Below, piece by piece: positions 23,683-36,941 of a stretch of 64,000 nt of DNA. The stretch comes from Hygrophila difformis. Lineage: Eukaryota; Streptophyta; Magnoliopsida; Lamiales; Acanthaceae. The stretch's first letter is position 1, and each line of letters starts with the position of its first letter. The DNA is taken from positions 11,211,982 through 11,275,981 of the forward strand of contig JAOANR010000002.1 in the NCBI GenBank assembly GCA_030278955.1, written 5' to 3'. A program made the translations under genes and the position numbers. The notes beneath the pieces are model-generated. The model had not been told where the DNA came from. It searched no databases and was given only the letters and a program-made list of their open reading frames with translations.

Positions 23683-24033
23683 GCAGTTATGGGGACATAA
23701 CTGTAATCTTAAGGGGGGGAGGATGTAATACCCCGTAAGAATGCATAAGCATTTATTTTTGAAACCCGAATAGTTGTATCCCAAATAAACAAATTGAAAT
23801 TGTTTTGAACTACGTCATGGCTTGATCCCTTCACAGGGTACGTAGGCAACTCGGAAATTTCATTTCTGGGTTCAGTCAAACAATAATCAAACAACAAACA
23901 ATCAACGATTGAACAATAATTCAATAACACAATATCGCAAAATAATAAAATAAACAAAAGGACCCTAACTCCTAGCGAGAGAAAAGCCGAAACACAACTT
24001 CGAGGACGAAGTTGATTCTTAAGGGGGGTAGAC
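23683..24033 (+). promoter_or_regulatory. Tandem polypurine tracts of element C
   Basis: The first tract at 23708-23723 (CTTAAGGGGGGGAGGA) is followed at 23724 by TGTAATACCCCG, which looks like an LTR start. The second, at about 24019-24033 (CTTAAGGGGGGTAGAC), is followed by the real LTR start at 24034. The 310 bp between contain an ACGTA block (23807-23850) and an inverted repeat just before the second tract (ACTTCGAGGACGAAGT). The 5' LTR begins at the position equal to the second start, so the second tract was used. Confidence 0.85.
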
Positions 24034-27000
24034 TGTAATACCCCAGATTTTTATCAACGTCCAAAGGAATAAAATTTATTCCGATCAATGTCGAAATATC
24101 TCCGAGAAGAAGAAAATAATTTATCACAATAAATTATTGCTCGGAAATGAAACGCCGATAGATTCAAATTCAAAATGGAATAAAAGAGGGAAAGGAAGCC
24201 CGAAGACATTCCATGAATTGAGTCAAAATAATTGGAATTAAATTCAAGAAGGAAAAGAATTTTAATTCCAAGAACTCGTGAAGTCGAAAGAAATTTAATT
24301 ACACAAGTTATTGCACGGGAGTCAAAAGACGACGAATTGGAAGCCGACGAACCCGAGACCGACGAACTTAAGATTTCAAACATGAAATTCATTTGAGTCG
24401 AGATAAATTTAAGATAAGAATTTATGATCCGAGAATGACCCGAAAAATCAAGCCCGAAAACGTAGGAGGACAGAAGTCCGAAAGAGAGGAGAAAAGGCCC
24501 GACGGGATCGCACGGCCCAGTCCGGACGCACGGCCCAGACCAGGCCGCGCGCCCTCCGGGCGGTTTTTGGCTAAAAACCGCCCCAACCCCGCGCCACCAA
24601 GACAGCAGCTGCCATTCGTGCGATTTCGGGGATTTCTTGCCATATTTCGACCCCCGACTTTGGAAACCCAATCCCAGTCGAAGGAAGGAGTATATGGACG
24701 GATTTTGAGGTCTTGGAACTCATAATTTCGTCCAAAGTAACCCTAGCAGCCCCCTCTCCTCTCCATTCTCTCCAAACTTCTTCCGAAATCTGAAAACACA
24801 AGTTCTTCACTTTCCGACGACTCTCCGATTACTTTCCGGCGACGAAAATCGACGTAGGAGGCGTGGAGAACAACATCCTTAGTATTCCAGATTGTGAGGA
24901 AACCGACTTGAGGAGATTCGTTCGTGACATCCCGTGGATTCCGGACGACCCCGTGACCTCCTAGACATCATCCCCACTGTAAGTTAATGCTTACTTGGTT
25001 TTGGGTGACGTAAAATGTAACCAAACATAGAGATTTAGTAACTCTAAAATCTGTCAACACGAAAAACCCCCGGCGCAGCGATTGTGTGCGAATTTTTCGA
25101 ACCCTTAAAACTGCTCAAACAGAAAAACTTAAAACATGAAAAATGCTCCTAAGACATAGATCTAGTTCGTGTAAAATTTTCATAATTTTTCATTGAGGTT
25201 TGATATCTGAAAACGGCCGAGAAAGAACCTGCCTTGAGAGTCGAACGTGAAACGGTGGCAGATTTGAAATCGGACCAAAACCCCTATTTCGAGAGTTCAA
25301 ACCCAAAAACTCAAAACTAGACTTTTAATCCTAACACATAAATCTAGGTTGTGTAAAAATTTCAGACATTTTCGTTAACGTTTGCTATTTTAAATCGCAT
25401 CGAAAAGAAACTGTTTTGACAAAACGTGTTGAAATCTGCCTATGAACATGTTCGAACTTAGTGAATTTATTTCTATATTTTCTAGTCCGATTTGATCTTT
25501 ACAATCTAAATGGAAGTTGTAAATAATCATGTCTAGTATATGTGGTTAAAATTTCAGAATTTTTGAAGTCCATTTGATATGTTAAAACGTCGAAATTTTG
25601 AACTGTGTCATACCTGAGTTCGGACAGATTTCTGATTGCAGAGTAAAATCGATTTTTGACATGTTTCCTCAACTTATTTCGAAAAAGTTAAAACACGAAA
25701 GTTGTTCGTTAGGGTGTTTTGCATAAAGTGTGAAGATTTCAGATTTTTCGGACTTAAACCGAATTTTTAAATTGAAAAGGCGCAAACTGTGACGCCAAGA
25801 TACTTTTAAATCGAAGGATTTTGAAATTTTGAAACGAACGATCAAAGATTTGAAATACGATACATCTATACTTTTGAAAAACCCCGATACATTAAATCTA
25901 AATGATACATGAGATACTTGGTGGAGGGTGAGTGCTCTGCAGGGTGCCCCTCTAGCCTTTCTCTTCGGGCCTGTAATGGACGAGAGAAATTAGATGAGAT
26001 ATTACGCCAATCGGCGGGAGATACATGGCCTACTCTCTCGGGTTTGTCCGTATGGATTTCCCGAGGCTCCGGAGTGTTACTGGGTATGGCAGATACGGCT
26101 GCTGGCCGCCGGATCACCGGCTAAATGAGATACTTACGAAACGGCTGCTGGCCGCCGGATCACCGGCTATACAAGATACTTACGACACGGCTGCGGCCGC
26201 CGGATCACCGGCTAAACGAGATACTTATGAAACGGCTGCGGCCGCCGGATCACCGGCTATACAAGATACTTATGACACGGCTGCGGCCGCCGGATCACCG
26301 GCTATACAAAATATTAAGGAATGGTTACGTAACGGGGAATTAAAAGATTTAATATTTTTAAGTATTTATTTAATTATGCACGTCCTTAAATTACGCCTTT
26401 AAATTATGTCCTTAAATTTTCATATCTTATGAAATTATTATTATGGAGTAATGCATGTTCAAATATACAATTAAATTATTTACTTTAAAATTTGTAAATG
26501 GAATATCCTTGTATGCATGCCTAGGAGAAAAATTTAATTATTTAATTAAACCCCTTTTTCATGTGTGTTAAATTATGAACGTGTGGAAATCCTTGTCTTC
26601 TAAATTATGTAATTAAATTTCTATTAGTAGATGAATTAAATTTTAAATCATGTCTCTTATGCATATGTTTTCCTTAAATTTAATTAAAGATTTTGAAACC
26701 CCTTGATCATAGTAGGTGTTAACTTACTCAGCACGTTTTGCTGACCCAAACCATTTTTCCCCTTTTTCTTTCAGAGTATGTGGATTATGCATCATCATAT
26801 GCATACATGGGAACAATTGGGGGAAAACTCTATATTTTAAATTCCTGTATTTAGTTACGACTTGCATGAACGGGCTTGTTTAACCCGTGTTTTGGCCATG
26901 TCGGCCCATATTTAAATTTCCGCTGCATTACAATTATATATATGTAAATATTACATTCCGCTGCAACTTTGATATTATGATTTTAAATTATATTACAATG

Positions 27001-27132
27001 GGCTGTTTGAATGCTTTAAATTCTGAAAAACCATAGCCTTGCATCTCTTTAGCAAGCTCGGAGAAACCGTGTCTTATTAGGGAGGTGTGGCGGTGACATC
27101 CCGGCCTGGGTTATCAAATCCGGGGTGTTACA
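24034..27132 (+). repeat. 3' LTR of element C
   Basis: A near copy of 19122-22269. It has five tandem units (26096-26313) instead of six, three fewer A in the run near 24130 and one fewer C near 24589. It ends GGGGTGTTACA at 27132, followed by the TTGAG duplication. Confidence 0.92.
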
Positions 27133-28317
27133 TTGAGTCCAAAGGCTAGTTAGAATCTCAGCCAGTTGTGCACACGACGCAATGTGTACAATATCACAAA
27201 TTTTGTCTTCCACCAAATCCCTTATAAAATGAAATATGATATCAATATGTTTGCTCCTGCTGTAATTTATTGGATTTTTGCTGATGTTGATAAAACTGGT
27301 ATTGTCACAATGTACCACAAAATTGTCCTTAAGAACTCCATAGTCCAACAACATTTGTCTCATCCAAATAAGTTGAGTGCAACAATGTGCAGCCGCAATG
27401 TACTCTGCCTCAGCTGTAAAAGTGCTACCACACTTTGCTTCTTAGAATACCAGCTCACCAGGTTACTACCAACATAAAAGCATCATCCAGTTGTCGATTT
27501 TCTGTCATCCAAACTTCCAGCCCAATCTGAGTCAGTATAGCCTGTAAGGTCATTGTCAGCACATCGTGAATACCGCAGACCCAACTTTTATGTACCTTTA
27601 ATGTACCTCAATATCCTCTTAACAGCTTTCAAATATGACTCCTTGGGTGCAGGCTGAAATCGAGCACATAGTCCAACACTGAAACATATATCAGGTCTTC
27701 TTCCAGTAAGATACAAGAGACTACCAATCATACTTCGATAAAGTTTTTGATCAACAGATGTACCAGCTTCATCCTTAGTCATCTTCTCATGCTGTCCCAA
27801 TGGTGTTTTCAACACTTTACTGTCCTCCATCTTAAATTTCTTAAGCATATGACCAACATACTTCTCTTGATTAAAAAATATTCCATTTTCAGATTGCTTG
27901 ACTTGGAGTCCAAGGAAATATGTAAGTTCTCCCATCAAACTCATCTCAAACTCAGTTTGCATAGAGTGCACAAGCTCATTACTTAAGGCTTCTGATGTGG
28001 AACCGAATACTATATCATCTACATAAATCAGGGCCACAAGTAGATGGTTGTGTTTCCGTTTGTACAAACAACGTCTTGTCAATTGTTCCTCTTGTGTACC
28101 CCTTCTTTAGAAGATAGGAAGACAACCTCTCATACCAAGCACGTGGTGCTTGCTTAAGACCATATAAAGCTCTTTTCACTCTGTAAACATAATTTGAAAA
28201 GTCTGGACTCTCAAATCCAACTGGTTGAGATACATAGATTTCCTCTTTTATCGTTCCATTAAGAAAAGTAGTCTTAATGTCCATCTGAAATAGTTTGAAT
28301 CCAAGTGAGCATGCCAT
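27133..28317 (-). pseudogene. pol: Sirevirus RT (C-terminal part) and RNase H
   Basis: Copia-type RT on the minus strand: FKLFQMDIKTTFLNG, RALYGLKQAPRAWYERL and the catalytic YVDDIVFGST, followed by MKKFKM-like and YRSMIGSLLYLTGRRPD, the usual end of copia RT. The strand then enters RNase H (VHCDNTSFINISKNP, RSKHIDIIFHFIRD). It is broken by a frameshift near 28050, another near 27588 and further changes in RNase H. It starts at 28317, where element B (28318) interrupts the first half of RT, and ends at 27133, where element C interrupts the pol tail. Confidence 0.9.
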
Positions 28318-30941
28318 TGTAACGGCCCGAATATTTTTGTATCCCAAATACACAAATTCAAATTGTTTTGAACTACGTAATGACTTGATCCCTTCGCGGG
28401 GTACGTAGGCAACTTGGAAATTTCAATTCTGGGTTCAGTCAAATAATAACAAACAACAACACACAATAGTACATTCACTTAATTAAACAATTCCCGAACT
28501 CGCGAGATGATAAAACACAACTTCGAGGACGAAGTTGATTCTTAAGGAGGGTAGACTGTAATACCCGTAATTTTTAGGATATAAAATAGAATTTAATCCG
28601 ATAAGCAAAGAGGGTTTGTTTCCGAGAACCCGTAAAGTCGAAAATACACGGAAGTCAAAAGACGACAATTTAGAAGCCGACGAACCCGAAACCGACGGAC
28701 TTAAGATTTAAAAAATGAAATCAATTTGAGTCGGAATAAATTTAGGGTAGGAATTATAATCCGAGAATAACCCGGAAAAAAATCAGAATCCGAAAACATA
28801 GAGGGATAGAAGTCCGAAAGAGAGGAGGAAAGGCTCGACGGATCGCACGACCCGCCCGGACCGAAGTCTAGGCGTTGGTCGCACGCTTTCCGCGCGGGGT
28901 TTCTCCTTTCACCGCGCCAACCACGCGTGGAACCACAGAATGCGGCAATTCACGCGATTTCGGCGATTTCTTACCATAATTGTCGACCCCGACTATGGAA
29001 ACTCAATCCCGAAGGAGGGAATGTGTATATGGTCGGCTCTAGGGGTCTTGAGACTCATTATTTCGAATTCCCAAACCCTAGCAGCCCTAAACACTCTCCA
29101 ATTTCTCCCAAGTTCATCCAACACCCGAAATCACCAACTTCGAACTTTCCGATCACTTTCCGGCGACGAAAATTGACGGAGGCGGCGTGGAATACAAGAT
29201 ATTTAGTACTCCAGATTGCGGTAAGTCGTTCAGAGGTTTTAGTTTAAGTTTTCGAACCCGAGAACTCGATCTAACATCGGATTTCTTCTTTCGATTTGAA
29301 TTCGTGGCCAAAGTTGGAAGCTTTGTGTCGAGGAGACCCGTTCGTGGTGATTTTTGGACGAGCTGAGCAACCCTAGGACGACCAAGAACATCATTACTGT
29401 AAGTTGATACCTTTCATGTCAATACAGGTGGCTTAAGGGCGTCCGATTTAGTCACTTTGTAACGAAACGTAAAAATCAAACCTAAAAACCCCAACTCGCG
29501 CAATTTCTGAAATCCGTTTAAAACCCTTATTTTGAGAGTTCAAACCAAAAAATTGAAAACTAGAATTTTGATCCTAACACATGAATCTATGTTGTGTAAA
29601 AATTTCAGAGATTTTCATCAATTTTTACTACCCCAAATCGCACCGAACATAAACTGTGATTTCAAACTCTTCCAAAAATCTGACAGTGCATATGTCCGAA
29701 CTTGATGAGCATGTTTCTATGGTTTTTAGTCCGAAGCAATCTTTGCAATATAAACAAAAGTTGTAGATAATCATGTCAAGTATGTGTGTATAAAATTTCA
29801 GAATTTTTAGAGTCTATTTGATATGTCAAAAAGTCGATTTCCGGAACTGTGACAAAACTGAATCCTGACAGTGCATTAGTTGTGTAATAAACTCGGTTTT
29901 TGATATGTTTCCTCACCTTATTTCGAAATTGTTAAAACACAAAAGTTGTTTGTTAGGGTGTTTTTGATATACCATCAAAATTTCAGATTTTTCAGACTTG
30001 AAATGAATTTTTAAATTAAAAAGGCGTAAACTGTGACGTCAAACGATTTGAAATTGATGAGATTTTGAAATTTTGAAACGAACGGTCGAAACCTTGAAAT
30101 ACGATAAATCTATACTTCTGAAAAATCCCATTACACTTAATCAAAACGATATCGGATACTTAGGTAGAGGGTGAGTGCTCTGCAGGGTGCCCCTCTAGCC
30201 TTTTTCGGCGTGCCTATAATGGACGCAAGATACTTGAATGAAAAACTACGCCAAAACGGCATGAGATATATGGCCTACACTCTCGGGAGTATCCGTATGG
30301 ATTTCTCGAGGCTCAGGAGTTTTACTGGGTATGGCAGATACGGCTGCGGCCGCCGGACGACCGGCTACACAAAAACTTACGAAATGGCTGCGGTCGCCGG
30401 ATGACTGGCTACACAAACACTTACGAAATGGCTGCGGCCGCCGGACGACCGGCTATACTAAATATTATTGAGTGGCGACGTAACGAGGGAGAAATAAAAG
30501 ACTTAAATTCTTTTATGTATTTATTTATTTATTATGCTTTTAAATTATGCATTTAAAATTACGTCTTAAATTTTATAACATGTTAAATTATTATTTATGA
30601 ATTTAAATGCATGTTTAAGAATACAAATTAAATTCTTATTTTTAATTGGTAAATGAATTGTTGTATGCATGCTTAGGAGTAAAGTTTAATTATTTAATTA
30701 AACCCCTTTATCGCTATGTTAGGATCGACTTACTCAGTATTTTATAATACTGATAAAATTGTTGTTTTCCTTTTTCTTTCAGAGTATGGAGAAAATGCAT
30801 GAGCATATGCATTCGGGGGACATTTTTAAACATTGAATTGTCGTTTTATTATGATACTTGCATATCGGGCCTGTATAACCCAAGTTTTGGCCATGTCGGC
30901 CCATTTTATTATTTCCGCTGCGATATATTAGAATTATTATT

Positions 30942-32749
30942 TTTTTTTTTTGAGGGAAGAATGGTTTTATTACACTCCAATAAACATGTAACAGGAGCAT
31001 ACAGACTCGAGCTGCATCAATCTCAAAAAGGTGAAGCAACATGCTTCTACTCAGCCAACTACCCACTACAACAAACAGGACTCAAGATGCAATATCCTAC
31101 ACAGAAATTGTAATAAGCAAAAATAAAACATAATGGACAGAGACTACCATTCCAGCCCACCGAAAGTGTTTCATGAGGTACTGAGACTGCCTGCATAGTT
31201 GCTACTCCATCCTACTACATTTGCAGCGCCTTTCGTAGCCCTATTACCATTCACCAGAAGTCAATACCACACTTCCTTCTTAACCTCTCCTCCTGTCCCA
31301 AGCGACAAGCACCAAACACCACACCAGGTCACAGCTATGCCGCTTGATACAATGAAGCATCTGAAGCTGCATCAAGAGGCGGATTGTTGCTATTTAAGGC
31401 TTGCAGCACCACCTACCAGGCTCCCCTACCACCCATTAAAAACCGACTCGGCAGTCAGATTACCCCCTCATTAACTCCTTCTCCCACAGCTTCTTTGCCA
31501 CTCCCAACAGTTTCATGCGCCATCAGCTCCAAACATAGTCATCCCAGGAATACAGTACTACACCTAATCTCCACAGAAACCACAGTACCCATTCCGCTCC
31601 CAAAGACGACTATCGGCAACAAACCTGCTCCTTAGAATTTTCAAGTGATGCACAAATAGATATTCCCATAAGCTTGCTCATAAACACCTGTCCACTGCAT
31701 AGTACTCAATATCGATGTATTGAATCAAAGGGGCTACGAAAGTTTATACCTGGTCCAAGACGGAGGATAAGTGAATGGCTAAAGGTAAAGTGAATGGCTA
31801 AAGGGAGGGAGGGGCTAAGTGAATGGCTAAAGGTTAAACCCGAAATTTATCAGACCACACCAAAGTATCGATTCGAAAGGCCTGTGTAATGGTTAACCTG
31901 GGCCAAGTCAGAAGAAGGGAAAGGGTAATTGAGTGGCTCAAGGGAAGGGGGAACCGTCTATGCTTGATCACATAAAAAAATTCCAATCATGTTGCAAGTA
32001 ATAAACTTCAGCGTCCAAACAATCAGCTTTATAATGCAAGGGTACCATGAAACTCATCCCAATTCTCAAAATTAACCTACAACCTGCTCTCAACTTGGAA
32101 CAGCCCCACTCAATATATAAACCAAGAACTCATCCTTTTTCTTCTTCTTTTCTTTTTTTTTTTCCTTTTTTTTTTTCCTTTTTTCTTTTTTTTTTCTTTT
32201 TTTTCTATTGTTCTTTTTTTTTTCTGTCAAAGGACTGACCAGATCCAACATCCAGAAGAAGAGAAATTTATCAAAATCTTCTTATTTTAATCAATAAATC
32301 CAACCATATGAGTCACCCAATCTCATAATGACAAAAATACTCCCTAACCCTTTCCGTGACAAACCAATACTTAAAAAAATCACTAAAATACTCCCTAACC
32401 ATTGCAACATGACAAGGAATTCTGCATGTGAAGCTTCATACTCGGTTCCCAGGGGAAAGGCTCATGTTCAAGGGACAAAATGTGGACTGGTATACTGACA
32501 AAACACAACTCAATAGGGAAGGGTATTATTATGAGATCCTACTGCCCTAATCCTTTTCAATACATTGACATGAGAATATGCAAGCACAGCATGTATGATT
32601 AAGCATGTTCAAGAATATCAGGATAAGCACCACTGATGCATTCAACTAATGAATTTAATGTTCAGATCTCACCGTGTAATTTGTCGGATGACTCACTAAG
32701 TTTCCTGTGATGATGCATCAATCTTGTGGCAATTTCCGCTCAACCGTAT
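30942..32749 (-). other. 3' UTR of the LINE
   Basis: 1.8 kb without credible coding sequence between the RNase H end and the A-tail. It contains a long pyrimidine run on the + strand (32141-32225, mostly T with CTT), that is, a purine-rich run in the LINE RNA, and repeats of TGAATGGCTAAAGG near 31770-31835. It is unusually long for a LINE 3' UTR. Confidence 0.65.
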
Positions 32750-35700
32750 TCAGCACCATTCTTCAACCTTTCTATCGCCTGAAGCCCCTTTTTTCGCCCA
32801 ATAATCTACTAATGAATTACGTTCCCTCAATATATGTTGGAAGTGTACTTCACCTGCACATTTAGCTACAGCGCTGATTGGTCCAAACTTATCCCAGTGT
32901 CTCCAGGGAGCTTCCTTCGGGTCCTCAATCCACTTGACAACATTAATAGAATCACATTCGAATAATAGCTTTGGCAAAGGAAACCCTTGATCACGTAACA
33001 ACGCCTGGCACAGCCGACATATGGCTGTGATTTCAGCTTCAACAGAATTTGCCACTCCAATGGAATCGAAAAGTATAAAGATCACCTCTCCCTTGTCATT
33101 CCTAATGACCCCTCCTACCCCGGCCGAACCCGGGTTACCGAAGGCGGATCCATCTGTGTTGATCTTCCACCACCCATGTCAAGGTCGTTCCCATGTCAAA
33201 CCCCCTCTTGTCGGTTTATTTAATGTCCTCCCAGATCGTGGGAATTCATCGAGAAAGTGACCACCTGCACCAAAAGAAAAATTGTTAGCCGCTGGCGAAT
33301 GTGATTTCCACCAAGTACTCAGCCTCCACTTTATTTCTTCAGTCGCCTCCATCAATGAAATTGTTTTCCCCTTAAATATGGCTTCATTCCCATGTTTCCA
33401 TATCGTCCATACAATTGCCACACATGTTACCAACCATATTTCCCTCTGTCCTTGTTTCAAGCATAACCCCAACCACCACTTGATAAGATTTGTAGCCCTT
33501 CCTGGACACGCCCAGTTCACATCAAAACATCCCACTCCATAATACCATAGTGAGCTTGAGAATTTGCATGTACAAAATAAGTGATCTATTGTTTCAATGT
33601 CCCACCCACAGTACACGCATTGAGAGTTCTGAGGTTGAAGACATCCCCTCCTCGCAAGCTCCTCTCGTACTGGTATAGCATAGTGAAGAAGCCTCCATAA
33701 TAGCATCCTAGCCTTCATTGGAACCTTAATTCTCCAAAGAACTCGCCACATTCTAGTCAATTCAGGATCTCCACCTTCAGCCTCCCCGTTCCAACATGAG
33801 CGGTTTGTATATTTTCCATTTCCTTCAAGCAGCCACACCACACGATCCTCTAAGTACCTACTCAATTTCACCCTGTTTAAGACACTCATAAAATCGTGCC
33901 AGACCTCCATCTCCCACCCAAACAGTGGCCTACGCAATGATACTTTCCAACTCCATTCAATCCCGACCCATTCTCCATTTTCCGCTACGATCCCACCCTT
34001 GAAAGATGCTAAGGAATATAGCCTTGGAAACAGAACTTTCAACAGACTCCCTTCCACAACCCAAACGTCTTCCCAGAACCTTGTTAATAGCCCATTTCCA
34101 ACACTAATTTTGAAACCACTCCCATTACTACCATTGTTCCGGCTACTCCAGGATTTATAAATGTTGCCCCAGATAGAGTTTCCATGCCTTGCTTCAGGAA
34201 CCAAAGGCGATTGTCCCCCATAATATTTTTTGTCAATCACTGATTTCCATAAAGAATTTTCCTTCCCGAATCTCCATCTCCACTTGAGAAGTAATGCCTC
34301 GTTGAGCCTTTGAACATTCCAGATACTTAACCCGCCCGCTTCTTTATTTTGGCAAATCTTTTCCCAACACAGTAAATGTAACTTTCTATTCCCTTCCGAC
34401 TCATTCCAAAAAAATCCTCTCTTGATTTTTTCTAGCTTATCCGCCACCGCCCTAGGTATTTTGAAGAAGGATAGAAAGTAAATCGGCAAGCTACTCAAGA
34501 TGGACTTAATCAGGCACCACCGACCTGCTTGTGTAAGTAATTTCCCCTTCCACCCTGCCAACTTCTTTTCGGCACGTTCCAAGACCGGCTGCCATACTGA
34601 AATCCCATTGATACGGCCCCCTATCGGAATCCCAAGGTATTTGATTGGCCAGCTCCCAATCCCACACTCCAGAATAGCATCAGCTTCTTGAACCATGTTC
34701 TGCCCGACATTAATTCCGTATACACAACTTTTCTGGAAGTTGATCCTCAAACCGGTAGTCATTGTCAAGCAGTAAAGTACCCTCTTAACCATCAGGACCT
34801 GATTAAGGTCTCCCTTGCAAAAAAATAATTGTGTCGTCTGCATACTGTAGGTGTGAAATAATTGGCCCCTCTCTGCCCGATTCCAACCCCTTTATCAGAC
34901 CCAATTTAACCGCTTTTGACATTAAAATATTCAACACTTCAGCGACTAACACGAAGAGATAAGGTGAGAGAGGGTCACCTTGCATCAATCCTTTTTGCAT
35001 TTCAAAGAAGTTTGTCGGCGACCCATTTACCAATACCGCAGCCGATGCAGAAGAAACGCACGCCTTAATCCACCCGATCCACTTAGCTCCAAAACCCATA
35101 CTCTCTAAAATACGAAACAATGCTTCCCATGACACATTGTCGTATGCCTTGGCGAAATCAAGTTTGATTACGAATCCACTTCGACCTCTTGAAATAGTAG
35201 ACTATACCACTTCGGCCGCTATAAGAACCCCATCCAAAATCTGTCTACCGCGAATAAACGCCATTTGAGTAGCACCAACAAGGCCCCCGATCACAGCCTG
35301 TATTCTCCGAGCCATCACCTTGGTTATTATTTTGTATACGCTTCCAACTAAGGAAATGGGTCTGAAGTCGCGAAAATCCCTAGGGTTATCAATTTTGGGA
35401 ATAAGGGTAAGAAAAGAGCCCCCTGTTTCTCTTGGGATTCGGCAATCCCTAAATAGACCTTCAAAAATTTCCAATACCTCCGCTTTCACCAATTCCCAAA
35501 ATTTTTTAAAGAAACCCAGATTGTACCCGTCCGGACCCGGTGCTCGGTTTCCATCGCAGCTCCACACTTCCGCCTTGATCTCCTCTTCGGTAAAATCCCT
35601 TTCCAGCCATTGTCTGTCCTTGTTGTTTAGGCTAGGCAGCCCACAGTCCCTAACCACAAATAGCTCCTCCCCCCTTTTTGCAAACATATCCTTAAAAAAC

Positions 35701-36921
35701 ATAAAAGCCTCTTCTTTCACCAATCTAGGATCATCCACCACCTGACCATTTTTAACAATCGAACCAATATGTCCCCTGCGTCTGTGTAGAGCTGTAACAG
35801 CGTGGAAGTATCGTGTATTTGGATCTCCTTCTTTAATCCACCGAACCCTCGATTTTTGGAGCCATCGTCTTTCATCAGCTAAATACACCTGTTGTAGCTC
35901 TCCTTTCTTTAATCTCCACAACTTACCAGAATCTTCATCAAAACCATTCTCCTTAAATCCCTCTTCTAATTCCGCAATTTCAGCCGACAACTTCATCAAT
36001 CGATTTTCCAAATCCCCCGCCCCATATCTATCCTATCCCTTGGTCTTCCCTTTTAACTGTCTAAGGTTTGTAAAAAGTTTACATCCCCTTCGTTGCCCGC
36101 TGCTGCCATACTCCGTGCCCCATACCTCATTTACTAATCCCTCAAAACCCCTTTCCTCCATCCAATAATTTATAACCGAAAAGGTTTTGGCCCCCAAGAT
36201 CTCTCCCCCGCCTCCAAACAAACCGAATAATGGTCCGAAAGGACCGACTGGCCCCTACGCTGAATGATCCCACCGTTAACACTCAACCAATCCGGTGATA
36301 ACAGAAACCTATCCAACCTACTAGATGCTCTTCCTCTTCTTCCAACCCAGGTGAAGTAGCCAGCCTCCATCGGTAGATCAATTAGGCCTAGCTGATCAAT
36401 AAAACTTCTAAAGTCTCTAGCAGATCCAACATCAACACTGTCTCCAACCCTTTCACTCTCCAATACTACCGCATTGAAAGCCCCCGTGAAACACCATTGT
36501 TCATTGTTGTCTGTGTTGCATTTTGGATGAGCAACTCCCAAAATACTGCCCTATCTCTCCTGGAATTTGGTGCATGTACCGACACAATATTGATATCCCC
36601 ATGAATACCAGTAATGTTGCCCTTAATCCATATGAAATTAAAGTCCTTCTCTACTACCCCAAAAGAACACTTATTACTATCCCAGATAACCATTAGGCCG
36701 CCTGCGTTGCCAATAGCCGGCTGCACACAATAACCACAACCACCTGACCCCCAAATCCTATGAACCAACCTCTCCTGAACTTTCGTCATTTTTGTCTCCT
36801 GTGCACAGAACACCGTCGGCCTCTCCTTCTTGAATAATTTCATGACCGCCCTCCGTCTAACCCCACCGTTGAGTCCTCTTAAATTACAGGTAATAAAATG
36901 CATAATTTTAGAATTCCACAA
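32750..36921 (-). pseudogene. LINE ORF2: endonuclease, RT, zinc finger, RNase H
   Basis: It starts at 36921 (MWNSKIMHFITCNLRGLNG), about 20 bases after the ORF1 stop. The endonuclease domain has CAQETKM, SVHAPNSRRDR and LSDHYSV. RT has GPDGYNLGFFKKFW, ISLVGSVYKII and the catalytic YADDT at about 34830. A Cys/His-rich domain of the zf-RVT type follows (WRIKVPMKARMLLWRLL, CVYCGWDIETIDHLFCTC), then RNase H with NTDGSAFGNPG, EAEITAI and ECDSIN. The frame is broken by frameshifts near 36500, 36180, 34815 and 33180 and by TAG codons near 36034 and 35203. An RNase H after RT is known in some plant L1 elements. Confidence 0.9.
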
Positions 36922-36941
36922 AAACCATTACCAAGGCAGCT

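Larger units (their letters stand above)
19122..27132 (+). mobile_element. Element C: young non-autonomous Tekay-like element
   Basis: A complete element with two LTRs (19122-22269 and 24034-27132), tRNA-Met primer binding site, mini-gag, tandem polypurine tracts and a perfect 5-bp duplication TTGAG (19117-19121 and 27133-27137). The interior is only 1,764 bp and pol is absent. By eye I count about eight substitutions between the LTRs over 3.1 kb, plus indels of 3, 1 and one 45-bp repeat unit, so insertion was recent in relative terms. It lies in the last codons of the Sirevirus pol. It must have been copied by enzymes from another element, B being the obvious type of donor. Confidence 0.93.

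Noticed and set aside
31199..31635. Plus-strand ORFs in the LINE 3' UTR
   Set aside because: Antisense to the LINE, short and without recognisable features.
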